Positions 6,234-14,488 of a DNA stretch of 37,033 nucleotides are shown in pieces. How positions within the stretch are numbered: position 1 is the stretch's first letter; each line of letters starts with the position of its first letter. Position numbers and translations under genes: made by a program. Below the pieces are notes generated by a model, which was not told the DNA's origin, did not search any database, and saw only the letters and a program-made list of their open reading frames with translations. Source of the stretch: Patescibacteria group bacterium (GTDB lineage Bacteria > Patescibacteria > Paceibacteria > UBA9973 > UBA2103); contig JAGWZP010000002.1 in NCBI GenBank assembly GCA_018968865.1, positions 1 through 37,033 of the forward strand, given 5' to 3'.

Positions 6234-7190
6234 ATGGACAAACCCAAAACAACAGCAAAAGATTTCTTTTTGTGGGCTGGGGCAATCGTCTCGTTTTATT
6301 GGAGCATCATCGCGTATATCCTCCTTACGTTCGACTACATCAACTACACGTTCCCTAATCCGCTCTCCTATTATCCGATCGACCCGTACCAGAGCGGTAT
6401 CAGCTACGAGATGGCTTCCATCATCGTGTTGTTCCCGATCTTCCTGCTTTTGATGCGCATTATTCACGGTGACATTGCGCGCGATTCTTCGCGGAAAGAG
6501 ATCTGGGTACGCCGCTGGGCGCTCATCCTCACGCTTTTCCTCGCAGGAATCGCAATGGCTGTCGACCTCATCACACTCCTTACGACGTTCCTGAACGGCG
6601 AAGCGCTCACCACGGCGTTCCTCTTGAAAGTGCTTATCATCTTCCTCATCGCGGCGGGCGTCTTCATGCATTTCATCAGCGACCTGAAAGGGTATTGGGA
6701 CGCGTTCCCCGCGCGGAGAAATATGGTCCGCATCGGCGTCGGGATTCTGGCGATCGCCACCATACTTGCCGGTTTCTTTATCGTCGGCACGCCGCAGGAG
6801 GCGCGCCTCGCGCGTTTTGACGCGCAAAAAGTGAGTGACTTGCAAAATATCCAGTCCCAGATCATCGGTTTTTATCAAGCGAAACAGAAATTACCGGATA
6901 CGATTACCGACCTCAACAATTCTCTCAACTACGGTCCCGTGCCGGTGGATCCGCAGTCGGGCGAGCCGTACGTCTATCAGCCGGGCGAAGGGCTTTCATT
7001 CAAGCTCTGCGCAGTATTCAACGCCGAGAGCCGCGTTAATCAGGCGGTGTATCGCACCGAACCCATGGCGGTTGTACCGGCGGGCAGCAAGGGTGCGTTG
7101 CAAGATAATTGGCAGCACGGCGCAGGCCAAGTGTGCTTTGACCGGACCATCGACCCCGCGTTCTACCCGCCGCTCACCAAGCAGCCGTAA
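6234..7190 (+). CDS. DUF5671-like membrane protein with C-terminal extracytoplasmic domain
   Basis: 318 residues. Four membrane spans in the N-terminal half (near residues 12-32, 60-80, 96-118 and 128-150) resemble the DUF5671 domain common in Parcubacteria; I assign this from general pattern, not from a search. A fifth span (about 164-183) leads to a soluble part beginning with a helix (DAQKVSDLQNIQSQIIGFYQ) and a YVYQPGEG-type segment recalling pilin-like periplasmic domains. Function unknown; a small sensor or structural envelope role is possible. It is a single gene between a terminator and leuS. Confidence 0.72.
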   Translation: MDKPKTTAKDFFLWAGAIVSFYWSIIAYILLTFDYINYTFPNPLSYYPIDPYQSGISYEMASIIVLFPIFLLLMRIIHGDIARDSSRKEIWVRRWALILTLFLAGIAMAVDLITLLTTFLNGEALTTAFLLKVLIIFLIAAGVFMHFISDLKGYWDAFPARRNMVRIGVGILAIATILAGFFIVGTPQEARLARFDAQKVSDLQNIQSQIIGFYQAKQKLPDTITDLNNSLNYGPVPVDPQSGEPYVYQPGEGLSFKLCAVFNAESRVNQAVYRTEPMAVVPAGSKGALQDNWQHGAGQVCFDRTIDPAFYPPLTKQP

Positions 7191-7223
7191 CAAGGTTCAA
7201 CCTTGGAAATAAGGTGACACCTT
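7191..7223. repeat. two 13-nt palindromes in front of leuS
   Basis: AAGGTTCAACCTT (7192-7204) and AAGGTGACACCTT (7211-7223) are each perfect odd palindromes with one central base, separated by 6 nt. The second ends 3 nt before the leuS ATG, where a ribosome site would normally lie. They could be operator half-sites or RNA hairpins. The paired arrangement resembles the GGAC-type elements in uvrC, leuS and alaS. Confidence 0.6.
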
Positions 7224-7226
7224 TGT

Positions 7227-9629
7227 ATGGCATACGACCATCGCGACATAGAGAAAAAAGCCCAAAAGAAATGGGCTGGTCTTGATCTCTATCGCGTTGA
7301 TCTCTCGGACGAAACGAAAGAGCCGTACTACTTGCTTGTCGAGTTCCCGTATCCTTCCGGCGATCTGCATATCGGGCACTGGTACGCTTTCGCGGTGACC
7401 GATATGTACGCGCGCTTGCTGCGCGCGCGCGGAAAGAATGTGCTCTTTCCCATTGGCTTCGACGCGTTCGGTCTGCCTGCCGAGAATGCCGCCATCAAGA
7501 ATGGCGTCGACCCGAAGGAGTGGACCTTTCAGAACATCGCCCGCATGCGCGAACAACTCGCGAGCATGGGCGCCTCCTTCGATTGGAGCAAAGAGGTCAT
7601 CGCCTGCGACCCGAGCTACTACCAGTGGACGCAGTGGCTCTTTACGAAGCTTTTTGAGCACGGGCTCGCCGAACACAAGCTCGCGGCCGTGAAATGGTGT
7701 CCCAAGGACCAGACCGTGCTTGCGAACGAACAAGTCATCGACGGCCGCTGCGAGCGCTGCGGCACCGAAGTCGTGGAGAAGCGGCTCACGCAGTGGTTCC
7801 TCAAGATCACCCAGTATGCCGAGCGTCTGCTCGCCGGACTGGACGCGCTCCCGTGGCGCAACGAAATAAAGGACGCCCAGCGCGCGTGGATAGGGAAGAG
7901 TGAAGGCGCGTACCTCGATTTTGAAGTTAGGACATCCGATGTCCGATACATTAAGGTGTTCACGACGCGCCCGGATACCGTCTTCGGCGCGACCTACGTC
8001 GTGCTCGCGCCCGAACACGCGCTCGTGTCGGCGCTGTTGCCAAGCGTTTCAAATACAAAACAGATTGAAGAGTATATCAGTGCAACGGCGAAGAAGACCG
8101 AGCGCGAGCGCAGTGAGAATAAAGAAAAAACCGGTGTGAAGCTTGATGGCGTCACGGCAATCAATCCGGCGACCAAAGAAGAAATTCCTATCTTCGTCGC
8201 CGACTACGTGCTGGCTTCTTATGGCACGGGTGCGGTGATGGCCGTCCCTGCGCACGACGAGCGCGACTTTGAATTCGCACAGAAATTCAATCTCCCGATA
8301 CCGCAAGTCGTTTCCGCCGAAGAAGCGCGCATTCCGTACACCGGCGCCGGTACGCTCATCAACTCGGGCGAATTCACCGGCAAAAATAGCGAAGAAGTGA
8401 AGTGGGACGTCGTCGCCGCCGTGGGCGGAGAAAAAGCGACGCAATTCCGCATCCGCGATTGGCTCGTTTCCCGCCAGCGCTACTGGGGCTGTCCGATACC
8501 GATTGTCTACGACCCCGAAGGGAAGCCGCATATCGTTCCCGCCGAGCACCTGCCGTGGCTCCTGCCGACCGATGTGGACTTCACGCCGACCGGCAAGGCG
8601 CCACTCGCTTCGTCAGCGGAACTCAAAGAGCGCGTCACAAAACTATTCGGCGAAGGGTGGACGCCGGAATACGATACGCTCGATACGTTCGTGGATTCTT
8701 CGTGGTATTTCCTCCGTTACCTCGACTCGCAGGACGCGCACGATTTTTCCGATGCGGCGCTGATGAAAAAATGGCTGCCAGTCAATCGCTACTCGGGCGG
8801 GAGCGAACACACGACGATGCACGTGCTCTATGCGCGCTTCTTCATGAAGGCGCTCTACGACCTCGCGCTCGTCCCGGTGGAAGAGCCGTTTATGGAACGC
8901 TTCAACCGCGGCCTCATCATGGGCCCCGACGGGGCTAAGATGAGCAAGTCAAAAGGGAATGTAGTGAATCCCGACGAGTTCGTGCAGAAATACGGCGCTG
9001 ATGCCGTGCGCGTGTACCTTGCTTTCATCGGTCCCTACAACGAGCCGGGAAGTTATCCGTGGAATTTGGACGGCGTTGCCTCAATGCGCAAATTCCTCGA
9101 ACGCATCGCCCGCCTCGTCGATCAGAATAAAAAAGGACTTGCGATGTCCTTTTCGGAAAAGGACATCGCAAGTCCTGAGGTGGAGCAGGCGCTGGCGAAA
9201 GCGAGCATGAAAGTCGCCGAAGACGGCGACAGATTCAAATTTAATACCAGTATTGCGGCGCTGATGATTCTGGTAAACGAACTTGAGGCGTCTCCTTCCG
9301 TTCCGAAAGCCGCTCTCACGCAGCTCGCCGTTCTGCTCGCGCCGTTCGCTCCGCATCTCGCCGAACACCTCTGGGAACAGCTCGGCGGAGCGGGGAGCGT
9401 ACACCAGCAACCCTGGCCGGCGGCGGCGCCTGCTACTGTAACCGAGAAAGAGGTCGTCATACAGGTAAACGGCAAGCGCCGCGGCTCTATACGATTGCCC
9501 GTTGACGCATCCGAAGCCGATGCTGTCGCGCTCGCTCGCGGGATCCCCGCCGTTGTTACGGCACTCGGCGGAAAGGAGCCGAAACGGGTGATTTATGTGT
9601 CGGGAAGAATCTTAAATCTTGTGGTATAA
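7227..9629 (+). CDS. leuS: leucyl-tRNA synthetase
   Basis: 800-residue class I synthetase charging tRNA-Leu. HIGH motif in PYPSGDLHIGHWYAFA (residues 48-51), zinc-type CPKD/CERC pairs in the middle, CP1 editing domain (FTTRPDTVFGATYVVLAPEH, then YGTGAVMAVPAHDERDFEFA), KMSKS at 571-575, and a C-terminal anticodon-binding part. An in-frame palindromic element codes for residues 636-650 (KGLAMSFSEKDIASP) after the catalytic core, at the border to the anticodon-binding helices. A single 15-nt unit of the same family lies at 7930-7944 in the editing-domain entrance. The TAA stop overlaps a TATAAT hexamer. No Shine-Dalgarno site is visible. Confidence 0.97.
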   Translation: MAYDHRDIEKKAQKKWAGLDLYRVDLSDETKEPYYLLVEFPYPSGDLHIGHWYAFAVTDMYARLLRARGKNVLFPIGFDAFGLPAENAAIKNGVDPKEWTFQNIARMREQLASMGASFDWSKEVIACDPSYYQWTQWLFTKLFEHGLAEHKLAAVKWCPKDQTVLANEQVIDGRCERCGTEVVEKRLTQWFLKITQYAERLLAGLDALPWRNEIKDAQRAWIGKSEGAYLDFEVRTSDVRYIKVFTTRPDTVFGATYVVLAPEHALVSALLPSVSNTKQIEEYISATAKKTERERSENKEKTGVKLDGVTAINPATKEEIPIFVADYVLASYGTGAVMAVPAHDERDFEFAQKFNLPIPQVVSAEEARIPYTGAGTLINSGEFTGKNSEEVKWDVVAAVGGEKATQFRIRDWLVSRQRYWGCPIPIVYDPEGKPHIVPAEHLPWLLPTDVDFTPTGKAPLASSAELKERVTKLFGEGWTPEYDTLDTFVDSSWYFLRYLDSQDAHDFSDAALMKKWLPVNRYSGGSEHTTMHVLYARFFMKALYDLALVPVEEPFMERFNRGLIMGPDGAKMSKSKGNVVNPDEFVQKYGADAVRVYLAFIGPYNEPGSYPWNLDGVASMRKFLERIARLVDQNKKGLAMSFSEKDIASPEVEQALAKASMKVAEDGDRFKFNTSIAALMILVNELEASPSVPKAALTQLAVLLAPFAPHLAEHLWEQLGGAGSVHQQPWPAAAPATVTEKEVVIQVNGKRRGSIRLPVDASEADAVALARGIPAVVTALGGKEPKRVIYVSGRILNLVV
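7930..7944. repeat. single GGAC-type palindrome inside leuS
   Basis: GGACATC-C-GATGTCC is a perfect 15-nt odd palindrome matching the consensus of the arms in the paired elements. It codes for part of VRTSDVR, in a surface-loop position where LeuS proteins vary. It may be a solitary or decayed unit. Confidence 0.65.
9134..9176. repeat. 43-nt perfect palindromic element inside leuS
   Basis: Arms GGACTTGCGATGTCC (9135-9149) and GGACATCGCAAGTCC (9161-9175) flank TTTTCGGAAAA. The whole 43 nt reads as one perfect palindrome around a single central G. It is in frame and codes for KGLAMSFSEKDIASP (9132-9176). The alaS element at 20989-21031 has the same arms in swapped order and the same reading frames. 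Confidence 0.93.
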
Positions 9630-9638
9630 TCCGGTCGC

Positions 9639-9667
9639 TTGACGCTTTATAAGGTGTTTGCTATAAA
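9639..9667 (+). promoter_or_regulatory. sigma-70-type promoter of the sigma-4/HARE gene
   Basis: -35 TTGACG (9639-9644), a 17-nt spacer and -10 TATAAA (9662-9667). The -10 ends 9 nt before the ATG at 9677, so the transcript start nearly coincides with the start codon. Confidence 0.82.
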
Positions 9668-9676
9668 TTAGACCAC

Positions 9677-10753
9677 ATGAAAAAGGCGAATTTAAGTGCA
9701 AAGCAAGGAAAGGCGAGCGTCGCCGCCGCTTCGTTCTCTTTTGACAGTGCGGCGCTGGTGAAGCGCCTCCTTTCTGCGGCGCCGGAGCGCGCCCGCGAAG
9801 TCCTCATCCGCCGTTTCGGCCTCGGCGCAACCCCCGCGCGCGAAACGCTCGAAGCGATCGGCGACCGTTCGAGCATCACGCGCGAGCGCGTCCGCCAGAT
9901 CGAGGCGGCCGGACTTGATGCGATACGCGCGAGTAAAGTGTTCAAAGAATCCAGTACGGCGTTCGAAGAGATCGCGCGCTACATCGATTCGCTCGGTGCG
10001 ATCGTCCCCGAAGAGACCCTTCTCGCGGCGCTCGGGAAGGATGAAAAAAGCCGCAACCGGTTCCGCTTTTTCCTTATGCTTGACTCGGCATTTTTCCGCG
10101 AACGCGAGACGAACGACTTCCTCGCGCGCTGGCACATCGATGCCGCAACCGCGAAAAATATCCATGATGCGCTTTCGAAACTCTACGGTTCGCTGTCCGA
10201 TGACGAAGTCCTGACTGAAGCGGAACTGCTTGACCGGTTCCTCGATGAATTGAAGGGCGTGAACGATGCGTACAAAAATGAAGAGGTCCTGAAGCGCTGG
10301 CTGTCTCTCTCCAAGCACATCGGCTCTAATCCGCTTTCCGAGTGGGGACGCATGAGCGCTCCCGCTATCCGCATCAAGGGCATCCGCGACTACGCGTATC
10401 TCGCCATCAAGCGCCACGGCGCGCCAATGCATTTCTCCGCGGTCGCAAAAACGATCGGCACGCTCTTTTCCAAGAAGGCGCACGTGGCGACGACGCACAA
10501 CGAACTCATCAAGGATCCGCGCTTCGTGCTGGTCGGCCGCGGGCTTTATGCGCTTACGGAGTGGGGCTACAAGCCGGGCGTCGTGCGCGACGTCATCCGC
10601 GAAGCGCTCCAGGAGGCCGGTCCGATGAAGAAGGACGAGATTATCAAGCAGGTAAAGCGCGCCCGCTTCGTCAAAGACAATACGATCCTCGTCAATCTCA
10701 ACGACCCGCGTTATTTCAAACGCCTCAAAGACGGACGGTACGCGGCGGTATAA
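9677..10753 (+). CDS. sigma-70 region 4-like / HARE-type winged-helix DNA-binding protein
   Basis: 358 residues. Residues about 30-85 look like a sigma region 4 helix-turn-helix: VLIRRFGLG, ETLEAIGDRSSITRERVRQI, EAAGLDAIR. The middle is helical (about 100-220). Residues about 235-300 (DYAYLAIKRHGAPMHFSAVA, KAHVATTHNELIKDPRFVLV, GRGLYALTEWG) match the HARE-HTH pattern of RNA polymerase delta and ASXL-type proteins, followed by a further winged-helix-like segment to the end. No sigma region 2 is present, so it is not a complete sigma factor. It may modulate RNA polymerase or a promoter subset. It has its own promoter and a terminator behind it. Confidence 0.82.
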   Translation: MKKANLSAKQGKASVAAASFSFDSAALVKRLLSAAPERAREVLIRRFGLGATPARETLEAIGDRSSITRERVRQIEAAGLDAIRASKVFKESSTAFEEIARYIDSLGAIVPEETLLAALGKDEKSRNRFRFFLMLDSAFFRERETNDFLARWHIDAATAKNIHDALSKLYGSLSDDEVLTEAELLDRFLDELKGVNDAYKNEEVLKRWLSLSKHIGSNPLSEWGRMSAPAIRIKGIRDYAYLAIKRHGAPMHFSAVAKTIGTLFSKKAHVATTHNELIKDPRFVLVGRGLYALTEWGYKPGVVRDVIREALQEAGPMKKDEIIKQVKRARFVKDNTILVNLNDPRYFKRLKDGRYAAV

Positions 10754-10764
10754 TCCCTATGAAC

Positions 10765-10793
10765 ACGCGGCGCCTCTGGCGCCGCGTTTTTTG
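10765..10793 (+). terminator. intrinsic terminator after the sigma-4/HARE gene
   Basis: Stem ACGCGGCGCC / GGCGCCGCGT (10 bp, loop TCT) followed by TTTTTT. A very short reading frame starting at 10759 (24 codons) runs through it and is not considered a gene. Confidence 0.92.
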
Positions 10794-10816
10794 TTGCTAT
10801 ACTTCGTCCATACACT

Positions 10817-12181
10817 ATGCTGCCGTTTTTTGAAACAGTGAAGGGCTGGCGGGACTCCGTCACGGATACGTTCGGTCTCCGATTTGAACCGTATCCCTTG
10901 CTCATCGCCAGTCTCGTGCTTCTGGCGTTCTCCTTTTTCGTCATGCCGAGCGTGGTTTCCTTCGCACTCTTCCTCGCGCTCTTCCTCGCACCCGTGTGGC
11001 TGCCGTTTTTGCTGGTGGGAGGCGCGCTCACGCTATGGCTCGTTATGAAGCGGAGCGAATTCATCGCCGCGCAAAAGTATATTCTTCTGGAGATAAAGCC
11101 GCCGCGCAATCTGGTGAAAACGCCGCTCGCAATGGAGGCATTCCTCTCATCCATCCACCTCACCGGAGGCGAAAGCAACTGGTACGCAGTCTGGATCAAT
11201 GGCGGCACCCGCCCCTTCTGGTCTCTCGAAATAGCTTCCTTCGAGGGACAGGTGCATTTCTTCATATGGGGACGCGCGAATTTCCGCCGCATCATCGAAT
11301 CCCAGATGTACGCCCAGTATCCCGGCGTGCAGATAGTCGAAGCGGCGGATTACACGCGGCTCATTTCGGCGACGCCCGAAGAGTGGGGCATGTGGGGCTG
11401 CGACTTCGTGCACACGGGCAAGGACCCCTTGCCCATCAAGACCTACGTGGAATACGGGCTCGACAAGGTGCAGAAGGAACCGGAACAAGTGGACCCCCTC
11501 GCGAACCTCATCGAATACATGGGCTCAATAGGGAAGGGCGAGTATCTGTGGCTCCAGTTCATCATCCGCCCCCACAAGGGCGAGAAGTACAATAAGCTCA
11601 ACAAGAAGGGCAAGACCTATACGTGGAAGGATGAGGCGGAGGAGCTGGTCAACGACATCCGCAAGGCAACGCGCGACCCGTATGTCGACGTCGTGACGGG
11701 CGAGGAGCGCCCCGGATTCCCCAATCCGACGAAAGGCCAGGCGGAGAAGATGGCCGCCATCGAACGGAACGTATCGAAGCAGGCGTTTGACGTCGGCGGG
11801 CGCGGCATCTATCTCGCACAGCCGGGGAAGTTCAATGCCGTCGCCATTCCGCACATGATCGCGCTTTTCAAACCGTTCAGTTCCGAAGGATGGAACGGGA
11901 TACGGGCGACGGGCTGGATGATGCGGTTTGATGATTACCCGTGGGAACTCGGCGTTACAAAATTGAAGGACAAGTATCGCCGCAAAATGGTTGAAGCGTA
12001 CCGCCGCCGGCAATTTTTCTATGATCCGTTTTCGTACGGCGTGTCCAAGAACGACGTGATGGTGATGAGTACTGAAGAACTCGCGACTATCTATCACGTT
12101 CCTTCGCACGGCATCGAGACGCCGGGCCTTGAGCGCATCGCCTCGGCGACCGGCGAAGCCCCCGCCAACCTGCCGACGTAA
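10817..12181 (+). CDS. large membrane-anchored protein, unknown (CPR-type)
   Basis: 454 residues. Two or three membrane spans lie in the first 80 residues, followed by a soluble part beginning LLEIKPPRNLVKTPLAMEAF, continuing WSLEIASFEGQVHFFIWG and FRRIIESQMYAQYPGVQIVE, and a second half with KGKTYTWKDEAEELVNDIRK. This resembles the region that precedes the ATPase domain in type IV secretion/coupling-like proteins of CPR bacteria, but no Walker motifs occur, so the comparison is tentative. TATACT at 10798-10803 lies 13 nt before the ATG. It heads a long run of closely spaced genes; mltG starts 5 nt after its stop. Confidence 0.7.
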   Translation: MLPFFETVKGWRDSVTDTFGLRFEPYPLLIASLVLLAFSFFVMPSVVSFALFLALFLAPVWLPFLLVGGALTLWLVMKRSEFIAAQKYILLEIKPPRNLVKTPLAMEAFLSSIHLTGGESNWYAVWINGGTRPFWSLEIASFEGQVHFFIWGRANFRRIIESQMYAQYPGVQIVEAADYTRLISATPEEWGMWGCDFVHTGKDPLPIKTYVEYGLDKVQKEPEQVDPLANLIEYMGSIGKGEYLWLQFIIRPHKGEKYNKLNKKGKTYTWKDEAEELVNDIRKATRDPYVDVVTGEERPGFPNPTKGQAEKMAAIERNVSKQAFDVGGRGIYLAQPGKFNAVAIPHMIALFKPFSSEGWNGIRATGWMMRFDDYPWELGVTKLKDKYRRKMVEAYRRRQFFYDPFSYGVSKNDVMVMSTEELATIYHVPSHGIETPGLERIASATGEAPANLPT

Positions 12182-12186
12182 CGAGC

Positions 12187-13146
12187 ATGGATTTTTTCGC
12201 ACGGCATACTCCGCTGGTCGTGGCGCTGCTCGGCGCGATGCTCCTGGTCGTCGGCTGCCACGGTTTGTTCGCGGCGCCCGCAAACTTCCCCGGAGACAGC
12301 ATCGTCAGCGTCGCGCGCGGCGCATCGGCGCCGGCGGTCGCCGAACAGCTCGCCGAAGAGCACATCATCGCGCATGCCTCGGTGCTGCGATTCATCCTGC
12401 GCGCGCTCGGCAAGAGCGGCAGCGTGCAGTCCGGCGCGTATCGCTTCGAGGCGCCCCAGAACGTATTCACCGTCGCTTCCCGGCTCGTGACCGGCGCATA
12501 CGGCTTCCCGCCCGTGCGCATCACCTTCCCCGAAGGGACGACCGTGCGCGATGCAGCGCTTCTCGTCGCCGACGCGCTTCCTGAAATCAGCGCGGAAGAC
12601 TTTTCCAAGGAGGCGCAACCGTACGAAGGGTATCTTTTCCCGGACACCTATGTCGTCACACCCTCCGCAGACGCCGCATCTGTCGTCGCGATGATGCGCG
12701 CGAATTTCGCTGTCAAGATCGCTCCGCTTACTCCCTCTATCGCCGCATCGGGGCATGCTCTTTCAGACATCGTCATTATGGCGTCGCTCGTTGAGAAAGA
12801 AGCGCGAACGAGCGCCGTGAGGCATATCGTGGCCGGCATCCTCTGGAATCGCCTGCGGCTCGGCATGCCGCTCCAAGTCGATGCGGTGTTTGGATATATT
12901 TACGGCCGCGATACCTATTCGCCCTCGCTCGCTGATTTGAAAGTCGATTCTCCGTACAACACTTACGCGCACATGGGACTCCCGCCCGGACCCATCGATA
13001 ATCCGGGGGCTGATTCTCTCGATGCGGCCATACATCCGACGAAAACCGATTACCTGTACTACCTCACCGACAAGAACGGCGTGATGCACTACGCCACGAC
13101 CTACGCCGGCCACCAGGCGAACCAAAGGAAATATTTGAGTAATTAG
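12187..13146 (+). CDS. mltG: endolytic murein transglycosylase MltG (YceG-like)
   Basis: 319 residues. An N-terminal membrane anchor (about 8-30) is followed by a LysM-like part and the YceG catalytic domain. Family marks are VRITFPEGTTVRDAALLVAD, EGYLFPDTYVV, IMASLVEKEAR with the catalytic Glu (near 203), NRLRLGMPLQVDAV, and the closing SPYNTYAHMGLPPGPIDNPG. The enzyme cuts nascent glycan strands and ends their growth. Together with ddl it supports a peptidoglycan wall. It lies 5 nt after the previous gene and 14 nt before mnmA. Confidence 0.95.
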   Translation: MDFFARHTPLVVALLGAMLLVVGCHGLFAAPANFPGDSIVSVARGASAPAVAEQLAEEHIIAHASVLRFILRALGKSGSVQSGAYRFEAPQNVFTVASRLVTGAYGFPPVRITFPEGTTVRDAALLVADALPEISAEDFSKEAQPYEGYLFPDTYVVTPSADAASVVAMMRANFAVKIAPLTPSIAASGHALSDIVIMASLVEKEARTSAVRHIVAGILWNRLRLGMPLQVDAVFGYIYGRDTYSPSLADLKVDSPYNTYAHMGLPPGPIDNPGADSLDAAIHPTKTDYLYYLTDKNGVMHYATTYAGHQANQRKYLSN

Positions 13147-13160
13147 ATTAGAATGCGCGG

Positions 13161-14081
13161 ATGGACGTGCAAGGAAAGAACATATTCGTCGGGCTCTCGG
13201 GCGGAGTGGACTCCGCGGTGTCGGCGGCTCTCTTGAAGCGCGCCGGCGCGCAAGTGACCGGCGTATTCATCAAGGGCTGGTACCCGCCCGGCATGCCGTG
13301 CACGTGGGCAGAAGAGCGCCGCGACGCGATGCGCGTCGCGGCTCGCCTCCGTATCCCGTTCCTCACGCTTGACGCAAGCGCCGAATATAAGAAGGGCGTG
13401 ATTGACTATCTCCTCGCCGAGTACCGCGCGGGGCGCACGCCGAATCCGGACGTGATGTGCAATCGCGAAGTGAAATTCGGCGCGTTCTACCGCTTCGCAA
13501 AGGCGCACGCCGCGGACGGCATCGCGATGGGACATTATCGCAGGGGTGAAAAAGACCAGAGTTATTTCCTATGGGCGGTGCCGAAAGAGATTCTGGACGC
13601 GACGCTCTTTCCGGTAGGAGAGATGGATAAGAGCGAAGTGCGCGCGCTCGCGAAGAAATTCAATCTGCCGGTGGCAGAGAAAAAGGACAGCCAGGGAGTC
13701 TGTTTTCTCGGGTCGGTTTCCGTCAAGGAATTTTTGGAGCACGAATTCGGCACCGATAATCCGGCGGTGCTGTACACCATCGGGCAGAGAGCCCGCGGCG
13801 GATATGTCATAGGAAAAGATGTCGAGAAAAAGGAAATTACGGTTTCGAAGACGCGTCCGGCAGGCGCACGGGAAATCTGCTTCACTGATGCGAATTGGTT
13901 CGGCGAGCCATCCGAGGCGACGGAGGCGCAGTACCGCTACCGCGGCCAGCGCATCGCCGGCCGCGTCGAGAACGGCCGTTTCGTGAGCGCCGCGCCGCTT
14001 CCCGAGATTCCTGCGCCCGGCCAATCCATCGTCTTCTACCGCTCTCATGAACTTGTCGGTGGTGGTAGTATTACGTCATGA
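13161..14081 (+). CDS. mnmA: tRNA-specific 2-thiouridylase MnmA
   Basis: 306 residues, at the short end of the family. It activates U34 of tRNA-Lys/Glu/Gln with ATP and inserts sulfur. Visible motifs are the PP-loop GLSGGVDSAVSAALL (residues 11-25), catalytic Cys100 in GRTPNPDVMCNREVKF, Cys181 in KDSQGVCFLG, and the C-terminal beta-barrel (TIGQRARGGYVIG onward). TAGAAT at 13149-13154 ends 6 nt before the ATG, suggesting an internal leaderless start. Its stop overlaps the next start (ATGA). Confidence 0.95.
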   Translation: MDVQGKNIFVGLSGGVDSAVSAALLKRAGAQVTGVFIKGWYPPGMPCTWAEERRDAMRVAARLRIPFLTLDASAEYKKGVIDYLLAEYRAGRTPNPDVMCNREVKFGAFYRFAKAHAADGIAMGHYRRGEKDQSYFLWAVPKEILDATLFPVGEMDKSEVRALAKKFNLPVAEKKDSQGVCFLGSVSVKEFLEHEFGTDNPAVLYTIGQRARGGYVIGKDVEKKEITVSKTRPAGAREICFTDANWFGEPSEATEAQYRYRGQRIAGRVENGRFVSAAPLPEIPAPGQSIVFYRSHELVGGGSITS

Positions 14082-14488
14082 ACCAAACGCGTCTGTGGGC
14101 CGCCGCGACCATCATTGCGCTCGTTGTCCTCATCGGATTCGTACTTTCAGTGCCGCACACGCGCGACGTACCGCATCTGGCGTCCAATACGGAGACTCCG
14201 AGCATACCGCTCGTCACGCTCCACGATGTTTTCAGGAAAGGCGTCCACACCATTACTGGTTCGCTCGAAGCGCCGAACGCCTGCACCATGGTTTCCGCGG
14301 AGAGTCTGCTTCAGGACAATGCATCGAGTACGGGACGCATCCTCGTGCAGATCTCCATGCCTCCCGATGCGGGCGTCTGCCTCCAAGTGCCGACGCGCGC
14401 GACGTTCCAGACGACGATCGCGGCGCCCGTGCATCTTCCTATTGAAGCGACGGTCAACGGCTCCGTCGCGAGTACGAGCGTTTTATGA
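14078..14488 (+). CDS. small exported/anchored protein, unknown
   Basis: 136 residues. One N-terminal hydrophobic segment (about 6-25) anchors or exports it. The rest is beta-rich and Thr/Ser/Pro-rich with two cysteines (NACTMVSAES, GVCLQVPTRA) that could form a disulfide outside the cell. I do not recognise the family. ATGA overlaps on both sides (mnmA before, ATP-cone gene after) show tight translational coupling and fix the start. Confidence 0.78.
   Translation: MNQTRLWAAATIIALVVLIGFVLSVPHTRDVPHLASNTETPSIPLVTLHDVFRKGVHTITGSLEAPNACTMVSAESLLQDNASSTGRILVQISMPPDAGVCLQVPTRATFQTTIAAPVHLPIEATVNGSVASTSVL

Noticed and set aside
10748..10833. leaderless 24-codon gene after TATAAT at the end of the sigma-4/HARE gene
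   Set aside because: The frame runs straight through a strong terminator stem and into the next gene; there is no independent sign of coding.
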